Assembly (NCBI RefSeq): GCF_001434895.1
Contig: NZ_AZEE01000027.1
Span: 181,251-245,250 of the forward strand
Source of the DNA: Secundilactobacillus odoratitofui DSM 19909 = JCM 15043
Lineage (GTDB): Bacteria; Bacillota; Bacilli; Lactobacillales; Lactobacillaceae
Length of the DNA: 64,000 nt
Direction of reading: 5' to 3'
The notes under the pieces are model-generated. The model saw nothing but the letters and a program-made list of their open reading frames with translations. It was not told where the DNA came from and made no database searches. Below, one piece after another: positions 44,344 through 55,174 of this stretch. Numbering within the stretch: position 1 is the first letter of the stretch; each line of letters begins with the position of its first letter. The position numbers were made by a program, and so were the translations under genes.

Positions 44344-47300
44344 TTATTCTTCATCACGTTTCTTACGTCCTAAACCGACCAATCCAAGCATCGTGGCCAA
44401 CATAACACCTATGAATCCAGCGGGTGACGATTGCTCATCCGTCTGTGGCAATTTCTTAGCTGTTGTTGCTGTTTCATTTGACTTAGACAACGTCAACTGG
44501 TCAGCCTCCGACTTAACGGTACCGTTGGCGTCCACTTCGCTAGTTTGAGTTGTACCAGTCTTGGTCTGAGTTGGTTTCGATGCGGGTACCTTATTTTCTT
44601 GCTTATCGGTCGTCGTATCGTCATCTGGCTTATCTGGTGTTGTTGGCTCAACTGGCGTCGTTGGTGTGACTGGTTCTACCGGTGTAGTTGGTGTAACCGG
44701 GGTTGTCGGCTCAGTCGGACCAGTTGGATCAGTTGGTGTAACTGTTTGTTTTTCATAGTAAACATTCACAACACTGTTTTGACCAGCTGGTGTAACGGTC
44801 AGTGCCGCCACACTTGCTTGATCTGGTGCTTGATAACCTTTAGCACTCAAATCAGGTGAAGTTTGAACATCAAATTGACCCGAAGCCGGTGTCCAAGCAC
44901 CATTGGTTTTAGCGTGGTTAACCATGTCTTCAGTATTCGTCCTGGTAAAGACGACTTGCTGCGTCTTGGCATCCGCAAGCACTGCGTTAGTATCCTTATC
45001 CAAGTAGTTGATTGTCCGCGTCACCGTCTTAGCTTCCGTGGTGGTCTTAATTTGATGTGCGTAGGTTACTGTAACCGTCGTATTCGTCGTATCATCACCA
45101 ATTGTGACAGCGTCGGCGTTGCCACTGGCGGTGTCATAACCATCAGCTGCGAGATTCGGTGACTTAACGGCTGTCCAACCACCATTGGTCAGCGTCCAAT
45201 CACCATACACTAATTCGCCCGTTGTAGGATTCTTGGTGATATTTTGTTTAACCGTTGCCGTTTGCGTCACACTCGGTGCGATAACAGCGTTGGTTTCAGC
45301 ATCACGATAGTCAATCGTCCGCGTCACCGTCTTAGTTCTGACCCAAATACCACTGCCGGGTTGGCCATCTGGTCCTAAGTCGATCAATAAGCCACCCTTT
45401 GTTCCTTCAGTCGCGGTCAAACCGTTGGCACTGACTTGATAACTGATGTAGGCGGCTTGATCGAGTAAGGCGTTCTTAGCGATCTTAACTGGGACAACCA
45501 ATTGACTCGCATCACTGGCCGGCAGATAATCATCGCCATTCGTCGTGATCTTGAAACCGACGACCTGACTGAAATCAGTAACTGCCGAAGCATCAACGTA
45601 AGCGGTTGGATCCGACTTTAGTGCGTAGGTTACGGTGGCCAGACTTGCCCAGCTAGCCGGTAAAATAATTGGGCCACTCATGGTCACTGCTGCAGTCGTC
45701 CCACGGGCATCATCAGGATTAGTAATCGACGTATCGTCGGCCACTGGTAAGGTGCCAATGATGGTTACATCACCTAAGCCACCGTCAGAAGCATCGGTAA
45801 AGAGCAATCCAAACTGAGCATTTTGACCAGCCTGTGCTGTCACTTCAGAACCAGTTTGGTTAGCAGCGTTCGTAGCGGTCGCCTTAATATGAATTTGGTG
45901 TGACGCCACGTCCATGACGTAAGTTTTAGTGTTTTGGAAGACCGTTGTTGTATCGGGATTACCATCAATGTCAGCAGTATCGTCCACCATTTGGACATCA
46001 GTTTGAAGGTCTGGATCAATGACGCCTGGCACCACCGTATCCTTTTCAGCAACGGTTGAATACAAGGTAACATTCATTGAATTTACTCTAGCCTTAGCGT
46101 CAATAGTCACACTGAGATTAAGACGATTTTGTTGGTTTGGAGCCAGTGCTGTTGCTGCCCAATCAATCGTCAGTTTGGTCGTGCCATCCGCCAGCTTTTC
46201 GGCCGTTACATTGGCGTCATTGCCCGTGTAAGTCACGTTCTTAGGTAAAATGACGTAACTCTTTAACCTGGAGAACGATTGAACCGAAGCTTGGTTGTTT
46301 TCAACCATAACTTGAAGTACGTTGTCGCCCGGCGTCACTAATCCGTTTGTCTGGTTCACAAATCCAGTTGATTCATTGATGACACGTGGGGTGTTTTCAG
46401 CTGGTTTGATGATTTCGGCGGTTTGAGGTTGCATGTATTGATCCACGAGCGTCTTAAGCGTTGTATCATCCGGCACATATTTACCAATCTCATCATAAAG
46501 GTGGATATCTGTGCCGATTCGATCAGTTCGTTGATGGTTGACGTTGATTGAATATTGTACAATCGCACCATCTTTACTGATCAAAACCTCTTCCCAATCG
46601 TCAGCGTCAAAGCCCGCAATTCTCAACGTAAAATCATTGGACACCGTGCCATAGTAACCCGCCTTCGGTGACATATTAAAGTAGGTGTACGTAATCAGGC
46701 CCTGTGGGTGGACCTTGTAAACAAATTCAAGTTGGGCTACACCCCGAGCGTTATCCACATATTGTGACATATCCGTCCAACCCAAAGTGGTAATATCCGT
46801 CAAGATTGGAGTTGCTTCAAAATCAGACTCATCTTGATATCTAACATAGATATCGCAAACCGGATTTTCAGCCAACGGCACAACGGTCCCATTAACTTCT
46901 GATGCCGGCGTATAAATCATCATTTGATCAACATTTAGATGTGGATCAACGTTATAGGTCGCGATGTACTTTGTGATTGAGTAATCGCCATAAGGACTAT
47001 TTTGACCGATTGGATCCGAGTAGTTAAATGCATCCGGCCCCGTCATCATAATAAATCTCAACGTTGCATTCGGATAAACTTGGGGATCATCATGGTCCCC
47101 GGCATGATCCGAAGCATTGCCGTTGCCATCCTTTGGTCCCCAGTTATAGTTCATGTAGTCGTTACCTTCAGTCGGAATCGTTTGGTGTCTAAAATCAAAC
47201 GCAGTCTGAATTTTACTGGTGGCAATCTGTGAGGTTACCTGATTTTGATTAATTGAATTAGCCACAATCTGAGCCTGGGTTGTTAAAGTGGTTAACGCTG

Positions 47301-48666
47301 GTGTAGAGGCGTTAATTTGGAATACGACATCAAAGTAGCCACTAAACAGGTTGTCTTTGGCGGCCTGTTGTTCTGCTAAGCTAGGTGCTGGAATGTTCCA
47401 AGTCAGCATGGTTTGTCCATTACTGGTCTGAATCGTTGGTTCACCGTATTTGGCTAAAGTAGTATTGTCAGTCTTCCAGTAAGTCATCCCAGCTGGCGCC
47501 AAGAAGATGAGCTTGATGATTGAACCAGGTGCAAAGTATGCTTGCCCTAATGTACTCTTTGGTGCTGAAATTCCCAATTGATAGACCAGGTAATCGCCAG
47601 CAATCCCAGTCAATTGAGTGCTGTTGACAGTGGCATTACCATCTGCATCCAGCTTAGGCGTCCCGTCGTCATTTAGCACTAGAACACCAACCATTCGGTC
47701 AGTGACCCCATAGACCGCTTTAGAAGTAATCGTGACGACTTGCTCATCGGTTGCTTGAAGCTGGGTATCACCATCAAAATACTGCGCCGCCATACTCATG
47801 GTCGTCCCATTTACGGCACCATAATTACTGGTGTTAAAGACGTACCGCTTCGAAATAGATAACCCGTTAATTGGTGTCATGAACGCATAAGTTAACTGTG
47901 TACCATCCGTACTTAACGTTGGTGTCACACCATCAATTGTCAGGTCCTGGTCGTCAGTTAACTTAAAGCCAACTGGTAGATCAATAACTAGACGCTGTTC
48001 GTTCATCGTCTGGTTGATCCCACTCACTGAGAGTTTTAAGTTGAAAGTAGCGGTCTCACCGGCCTGAATCGTTGCCTTTTCGGCAGATAGGTCTAACTTT
48101 GCGGTTACAACTGTGGCGGCAATGTTGGCCTTGGCTTCCTTAAAGACGCTCATCCGCGACATGGTGTTTGCACTCAAAGTCGCCGGCTGTGCTACTTGGA
48201 CAACTTGCTCGGCAGAATTCGTTGCGGGAACGTCACTTGGAGTCCTGTCTGTCGCATCAGCATTACTGTTGCTTGTGGTATTAGTTACAGAACTTGTTTC
48301 TGCACTGTCAGAATTACTTTCTTTGGTTGCGCTTTCATTATTCTGTTCCGACTCTGGTGCTGACGACTCAGTAGACGTCGAATCAGCGTTAGTATCACCC
48401 GTGGCATTGCCAGTAGAATCAGTGTTTTGGTCACTGTTCTCCCCACTTGTATACACATTACTTTCATTGCTAACTGATGAAGATTGCAGTGTTACATTTT
48501 TCCCCGATGTAACACTCGTACTACCCGTAAGCGACGATGACGACGCATCGTTGTTCGTCGCTTCTTGCCCAGTGGTTGCCTGAGCTTGCACTGCTCCTGT
48601 AATCAACAAACTACTTAGAACTGCTCCTGAAACAAGCGCGTACTTCAAAATGTTACCTTGTTTCAT
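44344..48666 (-). CDS. LPQTDE-anchored surface protein, DPHLN-type ectodomain plus two Muc_B2-like repeats
   Basis: A 1440-residue protein: signal peptide ([11 protein letters not shown]..., cut near AQA), Ser/Asn/Glu-rich stalk to about 165, a large ectodomain, two Muc_B2-like repeats (about 1115-1290, each opening [12 protein letters not shown] or [12 protein letters not shown]), a Thr/Pro repeat linker, then LPQTDE, hydrophobic span and RKKRDEE. The ectodomain is paralogous to that of the gene at 28404-32006 ([59 protein letters not shown]). The ATG follows GGGGGG. Its leader shares the conserved structured region of copy 1 at 36576-36693. Role: probably adhesion; ligand unknown. Confidence 0.9.
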   Translation of the reverse strand: MKQGNILKYALVSGAVLSSLLITGAVQAQATTGQEATNNDASSSSLTGSTSVTSGKNVTLQSSSVSNESNVYTSGENSDQNTDSTGNATGDTNADSTSTESSAPESEQNNESATKESNSDSAETSSVTNTTSNSNADATDRTPSDVPATNSAEQVVQVAQPATLSANTMSRMSVFKEAKANIAATVVTAKLDLSAEKATIQAGETATFNLKLSVSGINQTMNEQRLVIDLPVGFKLTDDQDLTIDGVTPTLSTDGTQLTYAFMTPINGLSISKRYVFNTSNYGAVNGTTMSMAAQYFDGDTQLQATDEQVVTITSKAVYGVTDRMVGVLVLNDDGTPKLDADGNATVNSTQLTGIAGDYLVYQLGISAPKSTLGQAYFAPGSIIKLIFLAPAGMTYWKTDNTTLAKYGEPTIQTSNGQTMLTWNIPAPSLAEQQAAKDNLFSGYFDVVFQINASTPALTTLTTQAQIVANSINQNQVTSQIATSKIQTAFDFRHQTIPTEGNDYMNYNWGPKDGNGNASDHAGDHDDPQVYPNATLRFIMMTGPDAFNYSDPIGQNSPYGDYSITKYIATYNVDPHLNVDQMMIYTPASEVNGTVVPLAENPVCDIYVRYQDESDFEATPILTDITTLGWTDMSQYVDNARGVAQLEFVYKVHPQGLITYTYFNMSPKAGYYGTVSNDFTLRIAGFDADDWEEVLISKDGAIVQYSINVNHQRTDRIGTDIHLYDEIGKYVPDDTTLKTLVDQYMQPQTAEIIKPAENTPRVINESTGFVNQTNGLVTPGDNVLQVMVENNQASVQSFSRLKSYVILPKNVTYTGNDANVTAEKLADGTTKLTIDWAATALAPNQQNRLNLSVTIDAKARVNSMNVTLYSTVAEKDTVVPGVIDPDLQTDVQMVDDTADIDGNPDTTTVFQNTKTYVMDVASHQIHIKATATNAANQTGSEVTAQAGQNAQFGLLFTDASDGGLGDVTIIGTLPVADDTSITNPDDARGTTAAVTMSGPIILPASWASLATVTYALKSDPTAYVDASAVTDFSQVVGFKITTNGDDYLPASDASQLVVPVKIAKNALLDQAAYISYQVSANGLTATEGTKGGLLIDLGPDGQPGSGIWVRTKTVTRTIDYRDAETNAVIAPSVTQTATVKQNITKNPTTGELVYGDWTLTNGGWTAVKSPNLAADGYDTASGNADAVTIGDDTTNTTVTVTYAHQIKTTTEAKTVTRTINYLDKDTNAVLADAKTQQVVFTRTNTEDMVNHAKTNGAWTPASGQFDVQTSPDLSAKGYQAPDQASVAALTVTPAGQNSVVNVYYEKQTVTPTDPTGPTEPTTPVTPTTPVEPVTPTTPVEPTTPDKPDDDTTTDKQENKVPASKPTQTKTGTTQTSEVDANGTVKSEADQLTLSKSNETATTAKKLPQTDEQSSPAGFIGVMLATMLGLVGLGRKKRDEE

Positions 48667-48692
48667 CGTAATTCCCCCCTATTCAATTTTGG

Positions 48693-48811
48693 GTATCCTC
48701 CAAAGATACGGCTTCCTACATCTAACATGTAGTGGCTACCTAAAACATAACACTTTTAATGTTGCTATAAAACTAATTTGTCACAAACTCGTCTCCTTTA
48801 TTTTTTAGGTA
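48693..48811 (-). promoter_or_regulatory. Structured 5' leader, copy 2
   Basis: Same element order as copy 1: AAAGGAGACG block (near 48790-48799), conserved block (48742-48773), hairpin 1 (CTACAT/ATGTAG, 48716-48732) and hairpin 2 (GTATC-TTTGGAG-GATAC, 48693-48709). The hairpin 2 loop is identical between copies while two stem pairs are swapped. Confidence 0.65.
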
Positions 48812-48917
48812 TGCTGAACTTTCGATATTTTATTTAAATTGAAAACTAAAATGGACCCAACCAACGTTGTCATGGTTGATCACAAATTCACTGTATGCCG
48901 GCCTTTTAAACCAAAAA
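48812..48917. other. Intergenic spacer
   Basis: AT-rich sequence upstream of the leader and downstream of the MerR-gene terminator; presumably contains the promoter of the surface-protein gene. Nothing further is recognised. Confidence 0.3.
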
Positions 48918-48955
48918 AACATTACCGAATGTCTTATCCCACATTCAGTAATGTT
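48918..48955. terminator. Terminator of the MFS-MerR operon
   Basis: AACATTACCGAATGT (48918-48932) pairs with ACATTCAGTAATGTT (48941-48955), one mismatch, followed leftward by T7. Confidence 0.75.
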
Positions 48956-49054
48956 CGTCATAATTATATAAAATTATTTATTACAAAATTATCTATAGTT
49001 ATCCATTAAAGTGTGTCGTAACACCGCTTCACCCACTATCTGGGCCTGATAATG

Positions 49055-49528
49055 CTAATCCACAAAGTCGGCAAACGCACCTGCGTCTGGATGGTGTTCG
49101 AGATATTCACGCTTAGTTGCTGGATCAAAATCTCGCGTCCCTGGTATAAAATGAATAGCTTCAGTTCCCGCCTCAATCGCAGTTTGATAATACCATTGTT
49201 TGAATTTTAGGAACGCCATTTGCTTGTTTAACTCCGCTATTTTAGCAGCTAACGTTTGCTCAGTGTTTTTCAAATAGTCGTACCTGGCCGTTAAAGTCGT
49301 ATCCCCGGCCATGCATAGCGCGATGAATTCAGCAATGGTATCCACCGGCACCCCACTTTTTTTCAGAACGGTAATCACGTCCAAGTAATTCATATCATTT
49401 TCGGAAAATTGCCGAATGCCATTTTCGTCCCGTTTTACAAAGGGTAATAATCCATGCTTATCGTAAAACCGAATCGTTGATGTTGATACGCCCAGGCGCT
49501 TAGCCACCTGACCAATCGTATATGTCAT
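49055..49528 (-). CDS. MerR-family regulator
   Basis: A 157-residue regulator: TIGQVAKRLGVSTSTIRFYDKHGLLPFVKRDENGIRQF is the MerR winged helix (about 3-40), followed by a long dimer helix (about 85-120) and an aromatic C-terminal segment. No cysteine pattern for metals is seen. The start is the ATG at 49528 after GGGGGG; the long open frame further upstream overlaps the transporter and is not real. It follows the MFS gene by 14 bases and is probably co-transcribed, so the regulator would control its own operon from the long-spacer promoter at 50713-50743. Confidence 0.85.
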   Translation of the reverse strand: MTYTIGQVAKRLGVSTSTIRFYDKHGLLPFVKRDENGIRQFSENDMNYLDVITVLKKSGVPVDTIAEFIALCMAGDTTLTARYDYLKNTEQTLAAKIAELNKQMAFLKFKQWYYQTAIEAGTEAIHFIPGTRDFDPATKREYLEHHPDAGAFADFVD

Positions 49529-49542
49529 CAAAATCCCCCCAA

Positions 49543-50694
49543 TCAAGCTTGCAAGTAGCGAATCACCACCAATAGTGCCACACCGGCAATCACTGCGGTG
49601 ACCCATGGGAGTAGTATCGCACCACCCGCTTGAACAAGCAAGCCGCCGAGTGCACCGGCAAGCGCAATGGAAACATTCCATACGGTCGCGTTCAGTGACA
49701 TTACAATATCCAGTGCCGCATCGGAGACCCGCTGCCCGAGCGCCGTCTGTAACAAAGTTGCCGCCCCACCAAACGAAAGTCCCCATAAGCCAATCCAGAT
49801 TATTGGTGTAGAAGTTAGGCCGAGCAGCACTGCACTAATTACAAATAGGACTAAACTTCCAATTGCCAATCGTCGCAAGTGTCGATCAATCAACACACCA
49901 GTTAAGAAAATACTCATCAAAGCAGCAATCCCAAAAACAAGTAAACTGACATCAACATTTGCCGTATGTTTTGCTTGTAAAAACGGTGCAATGTAAGTGT
50001 AAAAACTGTTGTGGGCACCTAACCAAAGTAAAGTAACCAACAATAGTGGTCGGACGCCAGGCGTTTGCCAAACTGTTCGATAACTAACCGCTTCACGTCC
50101 GCGAGTGCCCGGAAAGTCGGGTAAGGCCCTTATAACGAACACCAGTAAAACGGCCGCAAAAATTGACATGATGCCAAACACCAGTCGCCACCCTAATTGA
50201 CTACCCAACCAAGTACCAGCTGGTACCCCGAAAGATAATGCGATTGGGGTGCCAACTAACGCAATTGCCATCGCACGACCGGCTAGATCATCTGAAACCA
50301 TCCGTCGAGCGTACCCAGCTAGCATTCCCCAAACAACCCCAGCTGCAACACCAACAGCAAACCGCGCGAGAAGTGCCATCCAATAATTCACGGCAACAGC
50401 GGTAAGTGTGTTAAAAACCAAGAAACCACCAATCGCGGTTAAAAATAAATGTTTGCGCGTCCATGACCGAGTCGCAGCAATTACGGGAATCGCTGCTAAA
50501 ATTGATCCCATCGCATACAGCGTCACCAGTTGACCAGCCGACCCCGTAGTAATGTGTAACCCAGCCGCAATCTCGGGCAGTAACCCTGCCGGTAAGGTCT
50601 CCGTCATAATTGCTAAAAAACCAGACAACGCGAGCGCAATTAAGCCAGCTAATGGAAAGTGAGTTGCCGTTTCTTTTTGTTTTGTGATTTGCAT
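49543..50694 (-). CDS. MFS efflux transporter (AraJ/SotB-like)
   Basis: A 383-residue, 12-helix exporter. The first helix carries FLAIMTETLPAGLLPEIAAGL, the characteristic opening of the DHA1 sugar-efflux/AraJ group, followed by TSGSAGQLVTLYA-like and GVAAGVVWGMLAGYARRM segments. It likely exports drugs or metabolites; the substrate is unknown. AAAGGAG precedes the ATG. Confidence 0.85.
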   Translation of the reverse strand: MQITKQKETATHFPLAGLIALALSGFLAIMTETLPAGLLPEIAAGLHITTGSAGQLVTLYAMGSILAAIPVIAATRSWTRKHLFLTAIGGFLVFNTLTAVAVNYWMALLARFAVGVAAGVVWGMLAGYARRMVSDDLAGRAMAIALVGTPIALSFGVPAGTWLGSQLGWRLVFGIMSIFAAVLLVFVIRALPDFPGTRGREAVSYRTVWQTPGVRPLLLVTLLWLGAHNSFYTYIAPFLQAKHTANVDVSLLVFGIAALMSIFLTGVLIDRHLRRLAIGSLVLFVISAVLLGLTSTPIIWIGLWGLSFGGAATLLQTALGQRVSDAALDIVMSLNATVWNVSIALAGALGGLLVQAGGAILLPWVTAVIAGVALLVVIRYLQA

Positions 50695-50712
50695 TTGTTA
50701 AACTCCTTTAAG

Positions 50713-50743
50713 TTAATTGATGACACTTACTTTAAGGGTTCAA
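50713..50743 (-). promoter_or_regulatory. MerR-type long-spacer promoter
   Basis: Leftward: TTGAAC (50738-50743), a 19-base spacer, AATTAA (50713-50718). The spacer holds CTTA-AAG-TAAG (50726-50736), an 11-bp palindrome. A 19-base spacer with a central palindrome is the hallmark of MerR-activated promoters. Confidence 0.5.
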
Positions 50744-50860
50744 CACGTGTTTAAGGCAAGGGGAAAGTTTTGGTTTATGGAAAATTTTCTTAAATACTAT
50801 CAAAAGATAGTACTCACTCGTATGCTAAAATAAAACAAAACCCTCAAACCGGAGTAACCA

Positions 50861-51673
50861 ATGACCACTCAAAAACTCATCGCCCTCGACTTAGATGGCA
50901 CAACACTCAACCAAAACGGCGTACTGACGCCTCGGACAACTCAGACACTCCGTACAGCCAGCCAAGCTGGCCATCTCGTTGTGTTGACGACCGGCCGACC
51001 TGATGCCATTTCCGTTCAATTCTATGACCAAATCGGCCTCAAAACACCGATGATCAATTTCAATGGCGCTTTAATTCATGTGCCACACCGCAACTGGCAG
51101 TATGAACATGCGGATACAATTCAAATTCCGACTGCGCTAGCGCTACGTGACTTAAAACGGCAGTTTGACATTAACTTAATGGTGGCTGAAGGCAAACAGC
51201 TGATGGTAGCTGATCACGGTTTTCAAAACGTACCTTTTTTGCCTGATATGCTCAATCCAACATTCCTGCTGGACGAACGCGGCCTCACCACTTCCCCCAT
51301 TTCGGTCACCATGTTCATTTCGGAAACAACTTTGTCCCCACTCCAACATGCAGTGTCACTGCGATATCCGACGCTAACACCAAAAACTTGGGGCTCTTGG
51401 AGTGGTGAACATGCGGCACTAGAAGTGACCGCTGGTAACACCAGTAAGTCACGTTCACTGGCGTACGTTGCTGACCGCTACAATATTTCACGTCAAAATA
51501 TTATTGCCATCGGTGATGATCTGAACGACTTAGACATGTTGACTTACGCCGGTGAAGGTGTGGCGATGAAAAACGCCAAGCCAGAAATTCTTGAGGCTGC
51601 TAACACCGTTACAAGGTTTGATAATAACGATGACGGGGTCGCTGACTATCTCGAAACCCGACTCGCAATTTAA
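50861..51673 (+). CDS. Cof-type HAD phosphatase
   Basis: A 270-residue phosphatase. Motif I is LDLDGTTL at about 8-15, motif II is TTGRP near 44, then a C2B cap, then SKSRSLAYVADRYNISRQ and motif IV IGDDLNDLDMLTYAGEGVAMKNAKPE. Cof-type enzymes act on sugar phosphates, PLP or FMN precursors. A GGAG ribosome site precedes the ATG. Monocistronic, with its own terminator. Confidence 0.9.
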   Translation: MTTQKLIALDLDGTTLNQNGVLTPRTTQTLRTASQAGHLVVLTTGRPDAISVQFYDQIGLKTPMINFNGALIHVPHRNWQYEHADTIQIPTALALRDLKRQFDINLMVAEGKQLMVADHGFQNVPFLPDMLNPTFLLDERGLTTSPISVTMFISETTLSPLQHAVSLRYPTLTPKTWGSWSGEHAALEVTAGNTSKSRSLAYVADRYNISRQNIIAIGDDLNDLDMLTYAGEGVAMKNAKPEILEAANTVTRFDNNDDGVADYLETRLAI

Positions 51674-51678
51674 TCAAC

Positions 51679-51720
51679 TAAAAATACACCATTCCGGAAA
51701 TTTGGAATGGTGTATTTTTA
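51679..51720. terminator. Bidirectional terminator
   Basis: AAAAATACACCATTCC (51680-51695) pairs perfectly with GGAATGGTGTATTTTT (51704-51719). It separates the HAD gene from a convergent surface-protein gene. Confidence 0.9.
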
Positions 51721-51729
51721 AACGTTAAA

Positions 51730-54700
51730 TTAATCTTGTCGACGCTTTTTATTGACGAAACCAAAACTGCTTAGTAAGCCTAACAATCCTAAACCAATTA
51801 ACGAAACTAGATTAGTTTGTTCACTAGTTTGCGGTAACTTTTGGTCACCAGCCGTTGCTAGAGCATTACTTGTAGTGATCGCCTCTGGCGATGATACGTT
51901 ACTCTTCTGATGATTTGTCGTATCGCTATCCACTTCAGTCGTTCCCGGGTGTGTATCAGTTGTCACACCGGTTGTAGGAGCCGTTTCTGAACTCGGTGTC
52001 GTCTCGGTGTTTTCAGTTTCCGGCGTCAAATTAGGCTGAGTTTCAGTCGGCGTCTTATCAGTTGTCTTATCGTCTTCTGGAACACTGGCCGTAACCTTTT
52101 GATAAACGAAGGTCAGTTGCATTTGATTACCCTGATATTGACCTGTAACGGTATCTTGCGCAACTACGGCATAACCCGGCACAGTGACGGCATGAACGGT
52201 GAAGTCAATGCCAGTTAACCCAGTTTGCGTGGTATCCGGACTAATCAAATGACCGGCCGTATCGATGTAGTGAATCACTAAATTAGTCTGAGTATTAACT
52301 GCAACTTGGCCGAGTTGCTGGTAAACAAACGTTGCCGTCATTGTATCACCATGATACGTTCCAGTAATCGTTGGTTGGCTGAGTAACCGGTAATTGGCTA
52401 TATTAGGCGCTTTAGCAGTGAATGCCTCACCTTGATTGCCAGTCTGGGTCAAATCAGGTTGGATAGCATGACCAGCTTCGTCAACGTAGCGTGTGACCAA
52501 TTGACTCGTCATCTTATTCGTCAAGGTACCAAGTTGACGGTAAGTAAACGTCACAACCATCTGGTCACCTTGATAGTTTCCTGCAACGTGGTCGTTACTC
52601 AATAACTGATACCCATCGATGCTTTGGGCAGTTGCTGTAAACGGCGCCCCAATCTCGCCCTTTTCAATTGTATCGTCGTGAATCGTTTTGCCCGCCTCAT
52701 CGACATAATGGACAACTAGCTGGCTAGCAGAATTGGTTGGCAGCTGGCCGAGTTGCTGGTAAACAAACGTGACAATCATCCGATTACCCTTGAACGTACC
52801 ACTAACAGATGACTGACTCTTCAAGCGATAGCCATCGATGCTTGGTGCTTCAGTGGTAAATGCCTCACCAGCCTTGCCTAATATGGTAGTTGCATCCTTA
52901 ATTTGTTGTCCATCTTGATCAACAAACTTGTTAACAAGTTGACTGGCAGGGTTGATGGCAACGTCATATTTTTGATAAATAAACGTGACGGCCATGTGAT
53001 TGCCGCGATAGGTGTCAACAACCGCTGGCTGGCTCCCCGCCTTTAGCCGGTAACCAGCAATAGTCGGTGCCTTAATAGTGAAGGATTCACCAACCTTGCC
53101 TGTTTGACTGACGTCCGGTGCAATTGTTTGGTTTGCTTGATCAACGTAGTGTATATCAAGTGTCGTTGTTGTGTTTTCTGGCAGCTCGCCGTACTTTTGA
53201 TATGTCAGTGTTACTGACATTGCGTTACCGTGATAAGTATCATTTATCGGTGCAGTGTTGATCCAGTAACCTTCAATTTGTGGTGGTGTAATGGTGAATG
53301 ACGTATCACTTTCGCCAGTTTGTGTGGTAGCGGTTTGGAGTGAATGACCTTTCTCATCCACATAGTGAACGGTTAAGGCTGTCTTCCCACTAACAGTTGG
53401 TGTTGGATAATAACTAACCATTAGACTTTCATCAGCTGGATCGGTGGTGATTGCGGTTAAATTCCAAGTTGCGGTTTGCGGTGAAACGCTGTAACCATCA
53501 ATTACGGGTGACGCAACGCTAATGGTTGACTGATCAGGTGTCCACGTGTAGCTGTCAGTGGTTGCATCATAACTGCCAGTCCAAGTGATAGGGGTGGGAA
53601 CTGCGGTTGGTGTTGCTGTGCCAGCACCTTGGTAGTTAACGGTATTCTTGGTGGTGACTTGGATGGTTGTTGGGGTGTATTCTGCAGTCTCAATCTTTTT
53701 GACTGGTGAATCTGGCACTACGATTGAAAAGGCAATGCCGCCGATGAATTGAACTGGTTTCAAATTTTCTGTAGTACCATCAGATTTAACTTGACCATAA
53801 AAAGTGTAATCTGTTTCGCTAGCATTCTTTTGCAATGCCCAAACTTGACCGACAGCCATCCAAGATTCTACACCTGCAGTATTGGTAGACCGATTAACAC
53901 CATTTTGGTCCACAGCAATTTGAGATCCCCTCAAAATAGTAGAGTAGTCATTATCGATTGAAATTCCTTGTAGCGCATCAAGATCACCAAAACCAACGAT
54001 AGTATCAATATTAGCGGCTTCATCTGTGCCCGCATAATAATATTTAATACTTGCACTCACGTCTTGAATATTGTGTGGATTGAATCCAATATTATTGGTA
54101 TAAATTTCAATATATTGATCCGCTAATACCTGTCCCTTTGCATCTTTCGCAGCAACATATCCCGTGATGGTTTCAACAGCATCAATCCATTTCCCAGTTG
54201 CTGGATCAAGGAAAACACTATTATACTTCCATGACGGTGAAGCGTTATCGGAAAAATGAATAACCTGGTTCATCTTAACTGGATTACCATTCTCATCCGT
54301 AACAACCGTGCCAGCTTTTACATTAATTTGGGCAGCTTTCTTGGCTTCATCAGAAGCAGCAAGCAGATCTGCATCCGTGACGTCATCTGCAACAGCATTT
54401 GTCACATCAGTTTTGTCATTTGCACCCTTTCCAGTAAGTAGCTTTACTAACTGAGCGTCAGTCCAGCCTCCATCTGCTGTCGATTTAATTTCAACCTGAT
54501 TGCTATCATACGCCGCCTTAGCATTATCATACGCATCGTTATTCGCGGTCTGCGTATCCGTGGCCGTCTGTATAGCAGCCGCTTGCTGATCATAATCGGC
54601 CTTCACACTGGCGACCGTATCCGCTAACTCATCAGGTGTGGTCGTCACCGTCTTGGCTGGATTCGTTGTAACAGCTACCCCCGTACTCTTAGCTGTATCA

Positions 54701-55023
54701 ACAGTTGACTGGATCTCTGATGACGTGTCTTTAAGCGCTGCCGTGTTTACGTCACTGGCCGTATCAGTCGTCGTAGTGGCCGGTTTTGCTGATTCCGTCT
54801 CTCCAGCCGCAATGGCCGCTGTAGACGTCGATGTCACAGCAGTTGTCCCAGCTTCACCCGTAGTGGCCGCGTACGATTTCAGCTCTGACTGAAAGAATAA
54901 TCCAGAACCGATCGCGAAACTAGCGATACAGGCCACTACCCAGTGTTTTCCAACTTTATAAGATTTATAACGAACCTTCGAATTCATCCGCTGTACTTGT
55001 TGATGCTTACTTTGACTTACCAT
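51730..55023 (-). CDS. LPQTSE-anchored adhesin with six MucBP repeats
   Basis: About 1097 residues. KxYKxGKxW signal (YKSYKVGKHW), a Thr/Ala/Ser-rich helix-prone region (about 60-190), and an N-terminal domain (about 240-460) with a VGFGDLDALQGI segment reminiscent of glucan-binding GbpC-like domains. Next comes a bridging module, then six MucBP repeats of about 70 residues, each with HYVDxxGxx..., GxxF..., IxGYxLxxxxxxxGxYxGxxMxVTFVYQ. A Thr/Glu/Pro linker, LPQTSE, a hydrophobic span and KKRRQD end the protein. Start: ATG at 55023 after GGAGGGG; an earlier ATG at 55038 contains that site. Likely a mucus or glycan adhesin. Confidence 0.9.
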   Translation of the reverse strand: MVSQSKHQQVQRMNSKVRYKSYKVGKHWVVACIASFAIGSGLFFQSELKSYAATTGEAGTTAVTSTSTAAIAAGETESAKPATTTTDTASDVNTAALKDTSSEIQSTVDTAKSTGVAVTTNPAKTVTTTPDELADTVASVKADYDQQAAAIQTATDTQTANNDAYDNAKAAYDSNQVEIKSTADGGWTDAQLVKLLTGKGANDKTDVTNAVADDVTDADLLAASDEAKKAAQINVKAGTVVTDENGNPVKMNQVIHFSDNASPSWKYNSVFLDPATGKWIDAVETITGYVAAKDAKGQVLADQYIEIYTNNIGFNPHNIQDVSASIKYYYAGTDEAANIDTIVGFGDLDALQGISIDNDYSTILRGSQIAVDQNGVNRSTNTAGVESWMAVGQVWALQKNASETDYTFYGQVKSDGTTENLKPVQFIGGIAFSIVVPDSPVKKIETAEYTPTTIQVTTKNTVNYQGAGTATPTAVPTPITWTGSYDATTDSYTWTPDQSTISVASPVIDGYSVSPQTATWNLTAITTDPADESLMVSYYPTPTVSGKTALTVHYVDEKGHSLQTATTQTGESDTSFTITPPQIEGYWINTAPINDTYHGNAMSVTLTYQKYGELPENTTTTLDIHYVDQANQTIAPDVSQTGKVGESFTIKAPTIAGYRLKAGSQPAVVDTYRGNHMAVTFIYQKYDVAINPASQLVNKFVDQDGQQIKDATTILGKAGEAFTTEAPSIDGYRLKSQSSVSGTFKGNRMIVTFVYQQLGQLPTNSASQLVVHYVDEAGKTIHDDTIEKGEIGAPFTATAQSIDGYQLLSNDHVAGNYQGDQMVVTFTYRQLGTLTNKMTSQLVTRYVDEAGHAIQPDLTQTGNQGEAFTAKAPNIANYRLLSQPTITGTYHGDTMTATFVYQQLGQVAVNTQTNLVIHYIDTAGHLISPDTTQTGLTGIDFTVHAVTVPGYAVVAQDTVTGQYQGNQMQLTFVYQKVTASVPEDDKTTDKTPTETQPNLTPETENTETTPSSETAPTTGVTTDTHPGTTEVDSDTTNHQKSNVSSPEAITTSNALATAGDQKLPQTSEQTNLVSLIGLGLLGLLSSFGFVNKKRRQD

Positions 55024-55174
55024 TTTGTCCCCTCCCAAAATAAAGATAAGTAGTTAATACCCTAAACTATATAAAAAACAATCCTAACTAATCATTCGAT
55101 TAATCGCTTTCATTTTGCCACAAGTTGATATATATGTACATTGGTTTGTAGAAAGGTGGATAAGTTCAGCTACT

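Noticed and set aside
49529..49786. Extended N-terminus for the MerR gene
   Set aside because: The extension is Cys/Arg-rich nonsense in another frame of the MFS gene; a strong ribosome site marks the ATG at 49528.
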